Shown here: positions 6,938-17,903 of the stretch, piece after piece
Layout of the letters: each line of letters starts with the position of its first letter
Numbering within the stretch: position 1 is the stretch's first letter
Assembly (NCBI GenBank): GCA_013697395.1
Contig: JACCWY010000228.1
Span: 1-22,995, forward strand
Length of the DNA: 22,995 nucleotides
Source: Chloroflexota bacterium
GTDB lineage: Bacteria > Chloroflexota > Limnocylindria > QHBO01
Direction: 5' to 3'
Notes under the pieces: model-generated
Told to the model about the DNA's origin: nothing
Seen by the model: the letters and a program-made list of their open reading frames with translations, nothing else
Database searches by the model: none
Position numbers and translations under genes: made by a program

Positions 6938-8230
6938 TCAATCGGCGGGACGCGTGATGCGCCACTCGACCACCGCTCCGCTGCTTCCCATGGCGCCGAT
7001 GCTGAGGCCGTTGATCGTCAGCCGGACCGCACCGGCATTGCCGGCCCGGATCCGCAGCTCCCGCGTGGCGTTGAGTGCCACGCTCTCGCCGTCAGCGGCG
7101 ATGCTGCCCGATACGTCCTCGACGCGCGCCCCATCCTGGTCGATCTCGAGGTAGGACTGGCCGCCCTCGAGCCTCAGGGTACCGCCCAGGCCGGCAGCGG
7201 GCTGCACGATCACACGCCGAATGACGGGCTCGCCGCTCGCCGGCGTGACGGTCACGTCCCATGTGCCCGGGCCAAGGTCAAGGCTGCCGGCGAAGGCACC
7301 GGCGGCATCGATTCCCACGGTGGCCGGCGGCGGGGGCGTCGGCGACGCAGGCGTGACGGCGACGGTACTCCCGCCCGCATCGGTCACGGCGAAGGTCGGT
7401 GCGGCGGCCGAGACGAGCAACGCGGTCACCTCCAGCGTCGAGCCGGGGGTGCCCGTACCCGCCAACGACACCGGGCTCCCCAGCGTCGCGTCGGCCTCCG
7501 GCTGGGTCAGCGTGATCGGGTCGAGCGTAGGGCTCGCGCTGGCCGCCGCCTCGCCCACCACCTGCACGGTGCGCATGACGGGATCCGAGTCACGGTCCGT
7601 GACCGGATCGTAGGCCGTGAGCTCGATGACGTTCGATCCGGGGACGAGGCTGACGGTGACCTCGAAGTCGCCGCGCGCGTCGGCCATGACCACGGGATTC
7701 TCGCGCAGGCCGCTGATGGTGACCCGCGCGTTCGGGGCCGTGCTGCCCCGGACCGTGATCGTGTCGCCGACATGGGCGGCCACGTCGCCGGCGGGCTCGA
7801 GCACGCGGAGCTCCGGCATCCGGGCGAAGTTGAAGAGCTGATAGCCGAGCACGACGATCAGGGTTCCGACGAACAGAGTGAGGATGGCGCCGACGACCGC
7901 AGCCGGCGTAACGACGAAGGTGCGCGAGCGGCGCACGGCGATGGGCCGTGGCGGAGCGGGCGACACCGGACGATCGGGCGTGCCGGAGGTCGCCTCGAGC
8001 CGGTAGAGGTCGATCAGGTACTCGGGGTCGAGCCCCAGGTACGCGCCATAGTTGCGGAGGAAGCCCTTGGTGTAGACGGCGCCCGGCAGCTCGCGGTACT
8101 CGCCCCGCTCGAGTGCCGACAGGTAGCGCTCCCGGATCTTCGTGTCGCGCTCGACCCTGGAGAGGTCCACCCCCTTAGCCTCGCGGGCGGTACGGAGCAC
8201 CTCCCCGAGCTTGTGGACCTGGTTGGTCAC
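6938..8230 (-). CDS. rodZ: RodZ-like protein with extra extracytoplasmic Ig-like repeats
   Basis: RodZ links the cytoplasmic MreB/cell-shape machinery to the envelope. Layout: a HipB/RodZ-type helix-turn-helix at residues 8-75 (LGEVLRTAREAKGVDLSRVE, then RYLSALERGEY, PGAVYTKGFLRNYGAYLGLD), a basic linker, one membrane helix at 105-133, then about 290 extracytoplasmic residues. These contain two beta-rich Ig-like units (about 140-226 and 238-342, the second interrupted by a proline-rich PASPTPPPP stretch), ending in a RodZ C-terminal (DUF4115) domain at 350-425. At 430 aa it is larger than E. coli RodZ (337 aa) because of the Ig-like units. The GTG start overlaps the ftsK stop in GTGA. Whether it works in shape control here is inference; no mreB is in the window. 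Confidence 0.88.
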   Translation of the reverse strand: MTNQVHKLGEVLRTAREAKGVDLSRVERDTKIRERYLSALERGEYRELPGAVYTKGFLRNYGAYLGLDPEYLIDLYRLEATSGTPDRPVSPAPPRPIAVRRSRTFVVTPAAVVGAILTLFVGTLIVVLGYQLFNFARMPELRVLEPAGDVAAHVGDTITVRGSTAPNARVTISGLRENPVVMADARGDFEVTVSLVPGSNVIELTAYDPVTDRDSDPVMRTVQVVGEAAASASPTLDPITLTQPEADATLGSPVSLAGTGTPGSTLEVTALLVSAAAPTFAVTDAGGSTVAVTPASPTPPPPATVGIDAAGAFAGSLDLGPGTWDVTVTPASGEPVIRRVIVQPAAGLGGTLRLEGGQSYLEIDQDGARVEDVSGSIAADGESVALNATRELRIRAGNAGAVRLTINGLSIGAMGSSGAVVEWRITRPAD

Positions 8231-10587
8231 GGGTCGGCGTCCTCGTCGGGGCCGATGTCGCCGCCCCAGCCATCAGGGGTCACGAGCACCTCGCGGAAGC
8301 GGCTGCCGTCGGCCGGCCCCACGATGCCGCGGTCCTCCATCTGGTCGAGGATGCGGGCGGCCCGGGCGTACCCGATCCGCAACCGTCGCTGGAGCAGCGA
8401 GGCCGATGCCTTGTCCGAGCGGCGCACGATGTCGACTGCCTGGGTCAGGAGCGCATCGGAGTCGTCGTCCTCGTCCTGCTCCCCTGGGCGCCCGCCCGGC
8501 TTGCCGTCACGGCGAGACGCAGTGATCTCTGGCCGGTACTGCGGTCCGCCCTGGGCGCGCCAGTGCCGCGCCACGGCCTCGATCTCGGCATCGGTCACGA
8601 GCACGCCCTGGAGCCGAACCGCGCGCGGCGCATCGATGGGCTGGTACAGCATGTCGCCACGCCCGAGGAGGTCCTCGGCACCGATCGTATCGAGGATCGT
8701 GCGGGAGTCGACGCCCGACGTCATCGCGAACGCGATGCGGCTCGGGATGTTGGCCTTGATGAGGCCGGTGATGACCTGGACCGACGGGCGCTGGGTGGCG
8801 ACGACGAGGTGGATGCCGGTGGCGCGGGCCAGCTGGGCGATGCGGGTGATCGTGGCCTCAACCTCGTAGGCGGAGACCATCATCAGGTCGGAGAGCTCGT
8901 CGATGATGATGACGATGTACGGCATCCGCGGCTGCCCGGCGCGCAGCGCCTCGTTGTACCCGGCGATGTTGCGCACTCCACGCGAGGCGAACTCGGCGTA
9001 GCGGCTCTCCATCGTGCCGATCGTCCACTTCAGGGCGTTGACCGCCTTGTCCGGCTCGACGATGACCTCGCACAGCAGGTGCGGGATGCCCTTGTACTGT
9101 GCGAGCTCGACGCGCTTGGGGTCGATCAGGATCAGCTTCACCTCGGCCGGTGTGCTGTTCATGAGGATGCTGTCGATCAGCGCATTGACGCAGACGCTCT
9201 TGCCCGACCCGGTCGCCCCGGCGATGAGCAGGTGCGGCATCTTGGCGAGGTCGGCGCTGAACGGCTGGCCGGCTACGTCCTGGCCGAGCGCGAAGGCGAG
9301 CTTCGACTTCTTCGAGGCCTCCACGTGGATGCGGCTGGCAAGGACCTCCTTGAGCGTCACCAGGTCGAAGGCCGAGTTCGGGATCTCGACGCCCACATAC
9401 GGTTCTCCCGGGATCGGCGCCTCGATCCGGATGCTGCGCGCGGCCAGGGCCAGGGCCAGGTTGTCGGACAGGCCCTCGATGCGGCTCAGCTTGATCCCGG
9501 GATCCACGTCGAGCGCGTACTGGGTGACGACCGGTCCCTCCTGGATGCGGGCCACCTTCACGCCGATGCCGAAGTGGGCGAGTGTCTCGCGGATGCGCTG
9601 CCCCTTCGCGGTGAGGTCCATCTGGGCCGCCGACGACTCCGGCGCATCGGCCAGCAGCTCGAGCCCCGGCAGATCCCACGAGCGCTCGACCGCTTCGAGC
9701 GCGGCATCTGCCCCTTCTCCGGGAGCGGCCTCGGCCAGGTGCGCCTTCTCGGTGTTCTCGAGCTCTGCGGTCGCCACGCTCGCCGCCAGCTCATCTACGG
9801 CGATGGGGACGGCCACGTGCCGCGGGACGCCGGTGGCCGATGCCGGGCCCGGGCGCTCGCGACGAACGATCACCGGCGGTTCCTCGTCGACGTCGGTGCC
9901 ACCGGCCAGGCGGTCTCGCATGCGGTCGATCAGGCCGGGTCTCCCGTCGGCGCTGCTCGCCTCGGCCTGGGCCCGAGCCTCTGCGCCGCGTGGTCGTCGG
10001 GCGGCGGCACGACGCGCGTCGTCCGCCTCGCGCTCGTTGCGCTCGTCCCGCTGGGCGAGGTAGGCGGCCACGAGGTCGCCGATCGTCATGTTGAAATACA
10101 GCAACAGGCCGACCGCCGTCAGCAGGCCGAGGACGATCCACGCGCCGGCTGTCCCGACCGCACCGCTGAGAAGGGCGCTGACGCCGAACCCCAGCGCTCC
10201 CCCACCCTCGCCGGTGGCGACCGCAGCCGCTCCGCCGCCGACGGCGAGGTGGAACATGCCGAGCAGCGCCAGGGCGACGAGCGCCGCGCCGGTGGCGGCC
10301 ATCCAGCGCTCGGCCGGCATCGTCTTCATCCAGAGCATGAGCGCGAAGCCGGCGAGGAGTGGCGGGGCGAAGGCGATCCCCCATCCGAGGGCGGTCGAGA
10401 GCAGGCCGTGCCACGGGCGCACGATCGCGCCGGCATCGGGCGCGAAGAGCGCAATGACGCTGACGATCGCGAGCAGCAGCAGCACCAGCGCCAGGGCCTC
10501 CCGCACGAAGCGGCCGCTGACGACCACCGGGCTCTTCTGTCGGCGGCGCGTCGTCCGCCTGCGGGTCGTCCTCCGTCGGGTTGCCAC
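8227..10587 (-). CDS. ftsK: FtsK/SpoIIIE DNA translocase
   Basis: A septal, ATP-driven DNA pump that clears chromosome termini during division. The 786-aa protein has an Arg/Thr-rich N-terminus (residues 3-16), about four membrane helices (28-48, 62-86, 95-116, 133-163), a charged linker (175-320), the alpha domain (325-400) and the RecA-like motor with Walker A GATGSGKS (457-464) and Walker B IVIIIDE (ending D563-E564). It ends in a winged-helix gamma domain (about 715-775; LLQRRLRIGYARAARILDQM) that in homologues reads polar KOPS/SRS sequences. The linker is much shorter than in E. coli FtsK, as in SpoIIIE. The start is GTG at 10587 with GGAGGT lying inside the 3' end of the RNase J gene. 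It overlaps rodZ by four bases. Confidence 0.96.
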   Translation of the reverse strand: MATRRRTTRRRTTRRRQKSPVVVSGRFVREALALVLLLLAIVSVIALFAPDAGAIVRPWHGLLSTALGWGIAFAPPLLAGFALMLWMKTMPAERWMAATGAALVALALLGMFHLAVGGGAAAVATGEGGGALGFGVSALLSGAVGTAGAWIVLGLLTAVGLLLYFNMTIGDLVAAYLAQRDERNEREADDARRAAARRPRGAEARAQAEASSADGRPGLIDRMRDRLAGGTDVDEEPPVIVRRERPGPASATGVPRHVAVPIAVDELAASVATAELENTEKAHLAEAAPGEGADAALEAVERSWDLPGLELLADAPESSAAQMDLTAKGQRIRETLAHFGIGVKVARIQEGPVVTQYALDVDPGIKLSRIEGLSDNLALALAARSIRIEAPIPGEPYVGVEIPNSAFDLVTLKEVLASRIHVEASKKSKLAFALGQDVAGQPFSADLAKMPHLLIAGATGSGKSVCVNALIDSILMNSTPAEVKLILIDPKRVELAQYKGIPHLLCEVIVEPDKAVNALKWTIGTMESRYAEFASRGVRNIAGYNEALRAGQPRMPYIVIIIDELSDLMMVSAYEVEATITRIAQLARATGIHLVVATQRPSVQVITGLIKANIPSRIAFAMTSGVDSRTILDTIGAEDLLGRGDMLYQPIDAPRAVRLQGVLVTDAEIEAVARHWRAQGGPQYRPEITASRRDGKPGGRPGEQDEDDDSDALLTQAVDIVRRSDKASASLLQRRLRIGYARAARILDQMEDRGIVGPADGSRFREVLVTPDGWGGDIGPDEDADP

Positions 10588-10595
10588 GGGGCGGG

Positions 10596-12260
10596 TCAGA
10601 CCTCCAGCACGATTGGCAGGATCATCGGTCGGCGCTTGGTGCGCTGGTGGAAGTATCGGCTCAGCGTGTCGCGGATCTTGGTCTTGACGTACCCGGCCTC
10701 GGCGGTGTGCTCGTCCTCGTGGCGCTGCTGGAGCGCCTCGAGCAGGTGATCGCGGGCGGAGGCCATGAGCGGATCGTCGGGGTCGGACAGGAAGCCGCGG
10801 CTGACGAGGTCGGGCACGCCGACCGGCTGGCCGGTCTTGGCATCGATCGTGAGGGCGACCATCACCACGCCGTCCGATGCCAGCATGCGGCGGTCGCGCA
10901 GAATGACGCCGTCGATGCCGTCGATGGCGGCGATGCCGTCCACCAGCACGGCCCCGGCCGCGACGGCGTCGGCCATGCTCGCCCGCTCACCGTCGAACGC
11001 GACGACGTGGCCGTTTTCGAGGATGAAGATCTTGTCGACGTCGACGCCGGCGCCCTCTGCCAGCAGCGCGTGCTGCACGAGCATGCGGTACTCGCCGTGG
11101 ATCGGGATGAAGTGGGTCGGATTGACCAGCCCGAGCATGAGCTTGAGCTCCTCGCGCGAGCCGTGCCCGGAGACGTGGCAGTGCACGAGCGGCTCGTAAT
11201 GGACCATCGCCCCCTCCTTGAACAGGTTGTCGATGGTCTTGGCCACCGCCTCCTCGTTGCCGGGAATCGGCGAGGCGGAGACGATGACCGTGTCGCCGGG
11301 CTCGATGGTGATGTTGCGATGGTCGCGGTTGCTCATCCGCGTCAGCCCGCTCATCGGCTCGCCCTGGCTGCCGGTCGTCATGACCACCAGTTCCTCTTTG
11401 GGCAGTCGCTGGAGCTGCTCCTTGCGCACGAAGGTGCCGTCGCGTCCGTCGAGGTAGCCGCGCTCGAGCGCGATGGCCGTGTTCTGCTCCATGCTGCGGC
11501 CGATCGCCACCATCTTTCGGCCGTGGGCCGCGGCGGCGTCGATCACCTGCTGCACGCGACCGATGTTGGATGCGAAGGTGGCGACGATGACGCGCCCGGG
11601 AGCCTCGCCGACGAGCCGCTGCAGGCTCTCCCCGACGGTCGTCTCGGACAGGGTGTAGCCGTCCTTCTCGGAGCGGGTGGAGTCGGAGAGGAGGAAGTCC
11701 ACCCCGCGGTTCCCGATCTCGGCGATCAGGCCCATGTCCGCGCGCCTGCCGTCGGGAGGGGTGTGGTCGAACTTGAAGTCGCCGGTGTGCACGATGGTGC
11801 CGAGGCGGGTGACGATGGCGTAGCCGACGCCGTCGGGGATCGAGTGGTTCACCCGGAAGGGCGTGATGCGGAAGCCCCCGATCGCGAACTCGATGCCCGG
11901 CTCCACGACGTGCAGCGGTGTCGACTCGAGCAGCTTGTGCTCGCGAAGCTTGCCCTGCACCAGCCCCTCGGTCAGGCGCGTGGCGTAGATCGGCGTGCCA
12001 GGGATCTTCGGCAGCACGTACGGCAGGGCGCCGGTATGGTCCTCGTGGCCATGGGTCAGGATGATCCCGCGGACGCGGTCGCGGTTCTCCTCGAGATAGG
12101 TGACGTCGGGGATGACCAGGTCGATGCCGAGCATCTCCGGCTCGGGGAAGGCAAGGCCGCAATCGACGACGAGAATCTCGTCGTCGATCTCGATGAGGGT
12201 GATGTTCTTGCCGACTTCGCCCACCCCGCCGAGCGGGATGATGCGCAGGGAATCGGACAT
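10596..12260 (-). CDS. rnj: ribonuclease J
   Basis: A 554-aa metallo-beta-lactamase/beta-CASP nuclease of the RNase J family, with 5'-3' exo- and endonuclease activity in mRNA decay and rRNA maturation. The zinc-ligand motif THGHEDHTGALPY occurs at residues 69-81 (His70, His72, Asp74, His75). Further motifs are HTGDFKFD, the beta-CASP block (NIGRVQQVIDAAAAHGRKM), MTTGSQGEPMSGL, HCHVSGHGSREEL and PTHFIPIHGEYRML; the C-terminal domain ends RRPMILPIVLEV. The ATG has AGGAG five bases upstream overlapping the end of the glycosylase gene. It lies directly downstream of pnp and udg in the same orientation, so two RNA-decay exonucleases of opposite polarity share one transcript. RNase J presence fits a non-proteobacterial host. 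Confidence 0.96.
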   Translation of the reverse strand: MSDSLRIIPLGGVGEVGKNITLIEIDDEILVVDCGLAFPEPEMLGIDLVIPDVTYLEENRDRVRGIILTHGHEDHTGALPYVLPKIPGTPIYATRLTEGLVQGKLREHKLLESTPLHVVEPGIEFAIGGFRITPFRVNHSIPDGVGYAIVTRLGTIVHTGDFKFDHTPPDGRRADMGLIAEIGNRGVDFLLSDSTRSEKDGYTLSETTVGESLQRLVGEAPGRVIVATFASNIGRVQQVIDAAAAHGRKMVAIGRSMEQNTAIALERGYLDGRDGTFVRKEQLQRLPKEELVVMTTGSQGEPMSGLTRMSNRDHRNITIEPGDTVIVSASPIPGNEEAVAKTIDNLFKEGAMVHYEPLVHCHVSGHGSREELKLMLGLVNPTHFIPIHGEYRMLVQHALLAEGAGVDVDKIFILENGHVVAFDGERASMADAVAAGAVLVDGIAAIDGIDGVILRDRRMLASDGVVMVALTIDAKTGQPVGVPDLVSRGFLSDPDDPLMASARDHLLEALQQRHEDEHTAEAGYVKTKIRDTLSRYFHQRTKRRPMILPIVLEV

Positions 12261-12268
12261 GGAGGCTC

Positions 12269-12961
12269 CTAGAAGAGGGTCATCTGTTCGGCGTCATCAG
12301 CGACTTCGCTCCCGTTCGTCGGGACCACCGCCTCCTCCGCCTGGATCGAGGCCGACCGCTCGTCGCTGAGCGCTCGGCGCGCGTCCAGCAGCGCCGCCGG
12401 CAGGCCACGGATGTCGCGGAACAGCGTCTCGCGCAGCGAGGCCTGGTGCAGCGCCGCAGCAGGATGGTACATCGGGAAGATGTGCTGACCGGTGTAGGAG
12501 CGACGCAGCCGGCCATGAACCCCGCCGATCCGCGCCCCCGGCAGATAGCGCTGGAGGGAGTGCCGGCCGAGGGTGACGACGACCGACGGGTCGAGGGCGC
12601 GCTCCTGCGCCTCGAGGTAGGTGGCGCAGGTTGCGACCTCGACCGGCTCCGGGTCGCGGTTGCCGGGCGGGCGGCACTTCACGACGTTCGTGATGAAGAC
12701 GTCCGCGCGCTCCCAGCCGATGGCATGCAGGAGCTCTGCGAGCAGCTCGCCGGCCGGTCCCACGAACGGCCGGCCGGTGGCGTCCTCCCGCGCGCCGGGA
12801 CCCTCGCCGACAAGGAGGACGTCGCTGAGAACGTTCCCCTCGCCTGGGACGGTGTGCGTGCGGCCGCGCGCCAGCGGGCATCGGGTGCAGCCACGGATCG
12901 TTCCCGCGATCTGCTCCAGCGCCGCCGCGCCGCCTCCTGTCGAGCCGCCCGCGATGCCCAT
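12269..12961 (-). CDS. family 4 uracil-DNA glycosylase (Fe-S)
   Basis: A 230-aa type-4 UDG that would excise uracil from DNA to start base-excision repair. Four cysteines expected to hold the [4Fe-4S] cluster are present: CTRC (Cys25, Cys28), Cys96 in KCRPPGNRDP and Cys112. Motif A is GEGPGAREDATGRPFVGPAGELL-like (residues 53-74) and the C-terminal motif is HPAAALHQ (166-173). After the catalytic domain comes a polar tail of about 40 residues ending EQMTLF, which resembles a sliding-clamp-binding peptide (QxxLF). The start ATG lies 19 nt after the pnp stop. It sits between pnp and rnj, most likely co-transcribed. Confidence 0.93.
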   Translation of the reverse strand: MGIAGGSTGGGAAALEQIAGTIRGCTRCPLARGRTHTVPGEGNVLSDVLLVGEGPGAREDATGRPFVGPAGELLAELLHAIGWERADVFITNVVKCRPPGNRDPEPVEVATCATYLEAQERALDPSVVVTLGRHSLQRYLPGARIGGVHGRLRRSYTGQHIFPMYHPAAALHQASLRETLFRDIRGLPAALLDARRALSDERSASIQAEEAVVPTNGSEVADDAEQMTLF

Positions 12962-12980
12962 CCAGCGCGGCCGCTCGGTC

Positions 12981-15590
<2,610 letters not shown>

Positions 15591-15750
15591 TTAATTCATT
15601 CTCCTGATGTTCGATGCGGCATCCGGCGCTCTTCGTTGTCCCGCGGCGCGCTCGCTCGAGCGCAGGCGTCAGGCGGGGGCGGATGCCCTTGGTTGGGTCG
15701 TGATGCGAGACCCGGAGCCGTCTCGGCCCTGGGTCGATCGCGTGCGGTGT
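15591..15750 (-). promoter_or_regulatory. rpsO-pnp intercistronic region with two hairpins
   Basis: A 160-nt non-coding stretch between the rpsO stop and the pnp GTG. It holds two inverted repeats: CGAGAC/GTCTCG with an 8-nt loop (15706-15725) and GCGCTC/GAGCGC with a 4-nt loop (15648-15663). Neither is followed by a T-tract, so they look like processing or mRNA-stability elements rather than intrinsic terminators. In E. coli the equivalent interval carries an RNase III hairpin through which PNPase represses itself; a similar role here is inference. The pnp Shine-Dalgarno AGGAG lies at 15601-15605. Confidence 0.4.
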
Positions 15751-16020
15751 CTAGCGGCGCAGCCCCAGGCTGCTGATGACGGCGCGGTATCGGTCGACGT
15801 CATTCCGAACAAGGTACGCAAGCAGCCGCCGGCGCTGCCCGACGAGCTTCAAGAGCCCGCGGCGCGAGTGATTGTCCTTCGGAAAGCTGCGCAGATGTTC
15901 CGTCAGCGACTTGATCCGCTCGGTGAGAAGCGCAATCTGCACCTCGGGTGATCCGGTATCGCCCTCGTGCGTGGCGTATTCGTCGACGATTGCGCTCTTC
16001 GCGTCCTTGGCGAGCGGCAC
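15751..16020 (-). CDS. rpsO: 30S ribosomal protein S15
   Basis: S15 binds 16S rRNA early in small-subunit assembly. The 89-aa product has the family signature DTGSPEVQIALLTERIKSLTEHL, followed by FPKDNHSRRGLLKLVGQRRRLLAYL and a YRAVISSLGLRR terminus. I chose the GTG at 16020 over ATG codons at 16044 and 16035: GGAGG (16026-16030) stands exactly 5 nt before the GTG, and this gives the canonical 89 residues beginning at the conserved PLAKDAKSAIVDEY. It lies 63 nt after ribF and precedes pnp, the widespread truB-ribF-rpsO-pnp order. Confidence 0.95.
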   Translation of the reverse strand: MPLAKDAKSAIVDEYATHEGDTGSPEVQIALLTERIKSLTEHLRSFPKDNHSRRGLLKLVGQRRRLLAYLVRNDVDRYRAVISSLGLRR

Positions 16021-16054
16021 GTATTCCTCCACCATTCTTTCCATTAGCTTCGGA

Positions 16055-16083
16055 AGTTTACCAGAGGGGGCCTGATCTGGCGA
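16055..16083 (-). promoter_or_regulatory. candidate internal promoter for rpsO
   Basis: Minus strand: TCGCCA (16078-16083, 4/6 to the -35 consensus), a 17-nt spacer, and extended -10 TGGTAAACT (core TAAACT at 16055-16060). Transcription would start near 16048, about 28 nt before the rpsO GTG. This would let rpsO-pnp be expressed apart from the nusA operon, as in E. coli. The match is moderate. Confidence 0.3.
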
Positions 16084-17016
16084 TCAGCGGCCGAGGCGGC
16101 GGCGGGCGCCGGCCTCGTCGGCCCGCATCTGCGCGACGAGTGCCTCGACCGATTCGAACCGTCGCTCCTCGCGCAGCCTATCGTCGAGCTCGACGTCCAT
16201 GGCCGCGTCGTACAGGTTGCCGTCCCAGTCGAGGAGGTACGCCTCGACGAGCACGCGGCCGTCGTCGTGGAAGGTCGGCCGCACGCCGACGCTCACGAGC
16301 GCGGGATGGTCGGGTCCGACTCCGCGCTCCGCGACGCTCACCCGGCCGAGGTAGATGCCGAGCGCGGGCAATGCCGCGGAGTAGTCGAACGCCATGTTCG
16401 CCGTCGGGAAGCCGAGCTCGCGACCGCGCCTGTCGCCATGGACGACCCGGCCGCGCAGCAGCGGTGCCGATCCGAGGAGCGCCGCCGCCGCGCCGACGTC
16501 GCCGGCGCGCAGCAGGTCGCGAATGCGCGACGACGAGACGGGAACGCCGTCGACGATGAGCGGTTCCACAGTGACGGCGTCAAAGCCCTCGGTCGCGCCG
16601 ATCTCGGCAACGCGTTCCAGGGTCCCGGCCCGGTTGCGGCCGAACGCGCTGGTCGGCGTCATGGCCACGGCGCGCAGCTCGAGAGCGGGGCCGAGTCCGG
16701 CCAGGAAGGCCTCGGGTTCGAGCGACCGGAGCGCGTCGTCGAAGCGGATCTCGACGGCGTGGTCGATCCCCGCCTCCTCGAGGCGTTCCAGCGTCACCTC
16801 CGGCGGCAGGAGTCGCTGCACGATCGTCCCCGGCCGGACGACCTCGTCGGGATGCGGGCTGAACACGAGCGCCACGCTCGCGGCATCTCGATCGCGGGCG
16901 GCAGCGGCCGTGGCCGCGACGACCTGGCGATGCCCCAGGTGCACGCCGTCGAACGCGCCCAGCGTGACCACCGCCGGGCCGATGGTCGGAAGCTCGTCCA
17001 GCCCGCGGGCGGTCAT
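16084..17016 (-). CDS. ribF: bifunctional riboflavin kinase / FAD synthetase
   Basis: A 310-aa RibF that phosphorylates riboflavin to FMN and adenylates FMN to FAD. The N-terminal nucleotidyltransferase domain has VTLGAFDGVHLGHRQV (residues 17-32), VFSPHPDEVV, FGRNRAG and SSSRIRDLLRAGDV (the ISSTxIR-like motif). The C-terminal flavokinase domain has GDRRGRELGFPTANM, GVRPTFHD and VEAYLLDWDGNLYD. Length is typical. The ATG overlaps the truB stop in ATGA. A gene order of truB then ribF is usual across bacteria. Confidence 0.95.
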   Translation of the reverse strand: MTARGLDELPTIGPAVVTLGAFDGVHLGHRQVVAATAAAARDRDAASVALVFSPHPDEVVRPGTIVQRLLPPEVTLERLEEAGIDHAVEIRFDDALRSLEPEAFLAGLGPALELRAVAMTPTSAFGRNRAGTLERVAEIGATEGFDAVTVEPLIVDGVPVSSSRIRDLLRAGDVGAAAALLGSAPLLRGRVVHGDRRGRELGFPTANMAFDYSAALPALGIYLGRVSVAERGVGPDHPALVSVGVRPTFHDDGRVLVEAYLLDWDGNLYDAAMDVELDDRLREERRFESVEALVAQMRADEAGARRRLGR

Positions 17017-17903
17017 CGGGCTTCGCCGGGTGGGAGGACCTTCTCGGGCTGCAGGACCCCACCCCTCAGCGCGCCGATGCCCAGGAGCTCCCCGCCGGCG
17101 AACACCGCCCGTCGCCCGTCAGCGCGGCCCCCGCCGATCGCCGACGGCGAGCCGTTGGCGAACGCGCGCGCCGCGTCGGGGTCCACCGAGACGTGCGGCA
17201 GGTCGAGCAGCGCCCCGACCGGCAGGACGGCGTCGGCGAGCCTGCCATTCGCGGCAAGCGTCTCCAGGCGCTCAGGCGAGATGGCGTCCTCGACGCGGAG
17301 GCCGGCCGCCTCCGTCCGGCGCAGGGCGGACAGGTAGCCGCCACTGCCGAGGCGGTCGCCGAGGTCGCGGGCCAGGGACCGCACGTACGTCCCCGCGTGG
17401 CAGCGCAGGTCGATGCGCAGCGTCGCACCCTCGGCGTCCGGGATGAACGCGAGCAGCTCGATCGCATGGATCGTCACCGAGCGGGCCGGAAGGTCGATCG
17501 GCGTGCCCGAGCGGGCCGCGCGATGCGCCGTCCGGCCGCCCTGCTTCCGGGCGCTGAACGCCGGCGGGACCTGGTCGAAGGTCCCGACGAAGGTCGCGAG
17601 GGCCGTGCGCACGGCGTCCCGGCCCGGGATCGGCCCGTCGCCGGGCTCGATCGTGCCCTCGGCGTCGTCGGTCTCGCTGCGCCCACCCAGGCGGATCATT
17701 GCGTCGTAGCGCTTTCCTCCGCCGGTCAGCTCGGCGCTGAACCGCGTGGCTGCGCCGACCAGGATCGGGAGCACCCCCGATGCGAGAGGATCCAGCGTGC
17801 CGGCGTGGCCGATGCGCCGCGTTCCGGTCAGGCGTCGCATGAGGCTGACCATGTCGTGGCTCGTCGGGCCGACTGGCTTGTCGAGGTTAACGACCCCGAG
17901 CAT
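17013..17903 (-). CDS. truB: tRNA pseudouridine(55) synthase
   Basis: TruB converts U55 of the T-loop of tRNAs to pseudouridine. The 296-aa protein begins LGVVNLDKPVGPTSHDMV and contains GHAGTLDPLASGVLPILVG with the catalytic aspartate at residue 38, then KRYDAMIRLG, PPAFSARKQGG, CHAGTYVRSLARDLG and YLSALRRTEA. The frame is open upstream, but the ATG at 17903 puts the conserved start at residue 2 and overlaps the DHH-phosphatase gene by only 17 nt; longer starts would lie inside that gene. A short C-terminal domain (PHVSVDPDAARAFANG) resembles a PUA-like tail. Confidence 0.95.
   Translation of the reverse strand: MLGVVNLDKPVGPTSHDMVSLMRRLTGTRRIGHAGTLDPLASGVLPILVGAATRFSAELTGGGKRYDAMIRLGGRSETDDAEGTIEPGDGPIPGRDAVRTALATFVGTFDQVPPAFSARKQGGRTAHRAARSGTPIDLPARSVTIHAIELLAFIPDAEGATLRIDLRCHAGTYVRSLARDLGDRLGSGGYLSALRRTEAAGLRVEDAISPERLETLAANGRLADAVLPVGALLDLPHVSVDPDAARAFANGSPSAIGGGRADGRRAVFAGGELLGIGALRGGVLQPEKVLPPGEAR

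Noticed and set aside
6245..10749. Very long open frames on the plus strand opposite ftsK and rodZ (up to about 870 codons)
   Set aside because: They are antisense to strongly conserved genes, are rich in Arg, Asp, Gly and Val with no family motifs, and arise because stop codons are rare in such GC-rich DNA.
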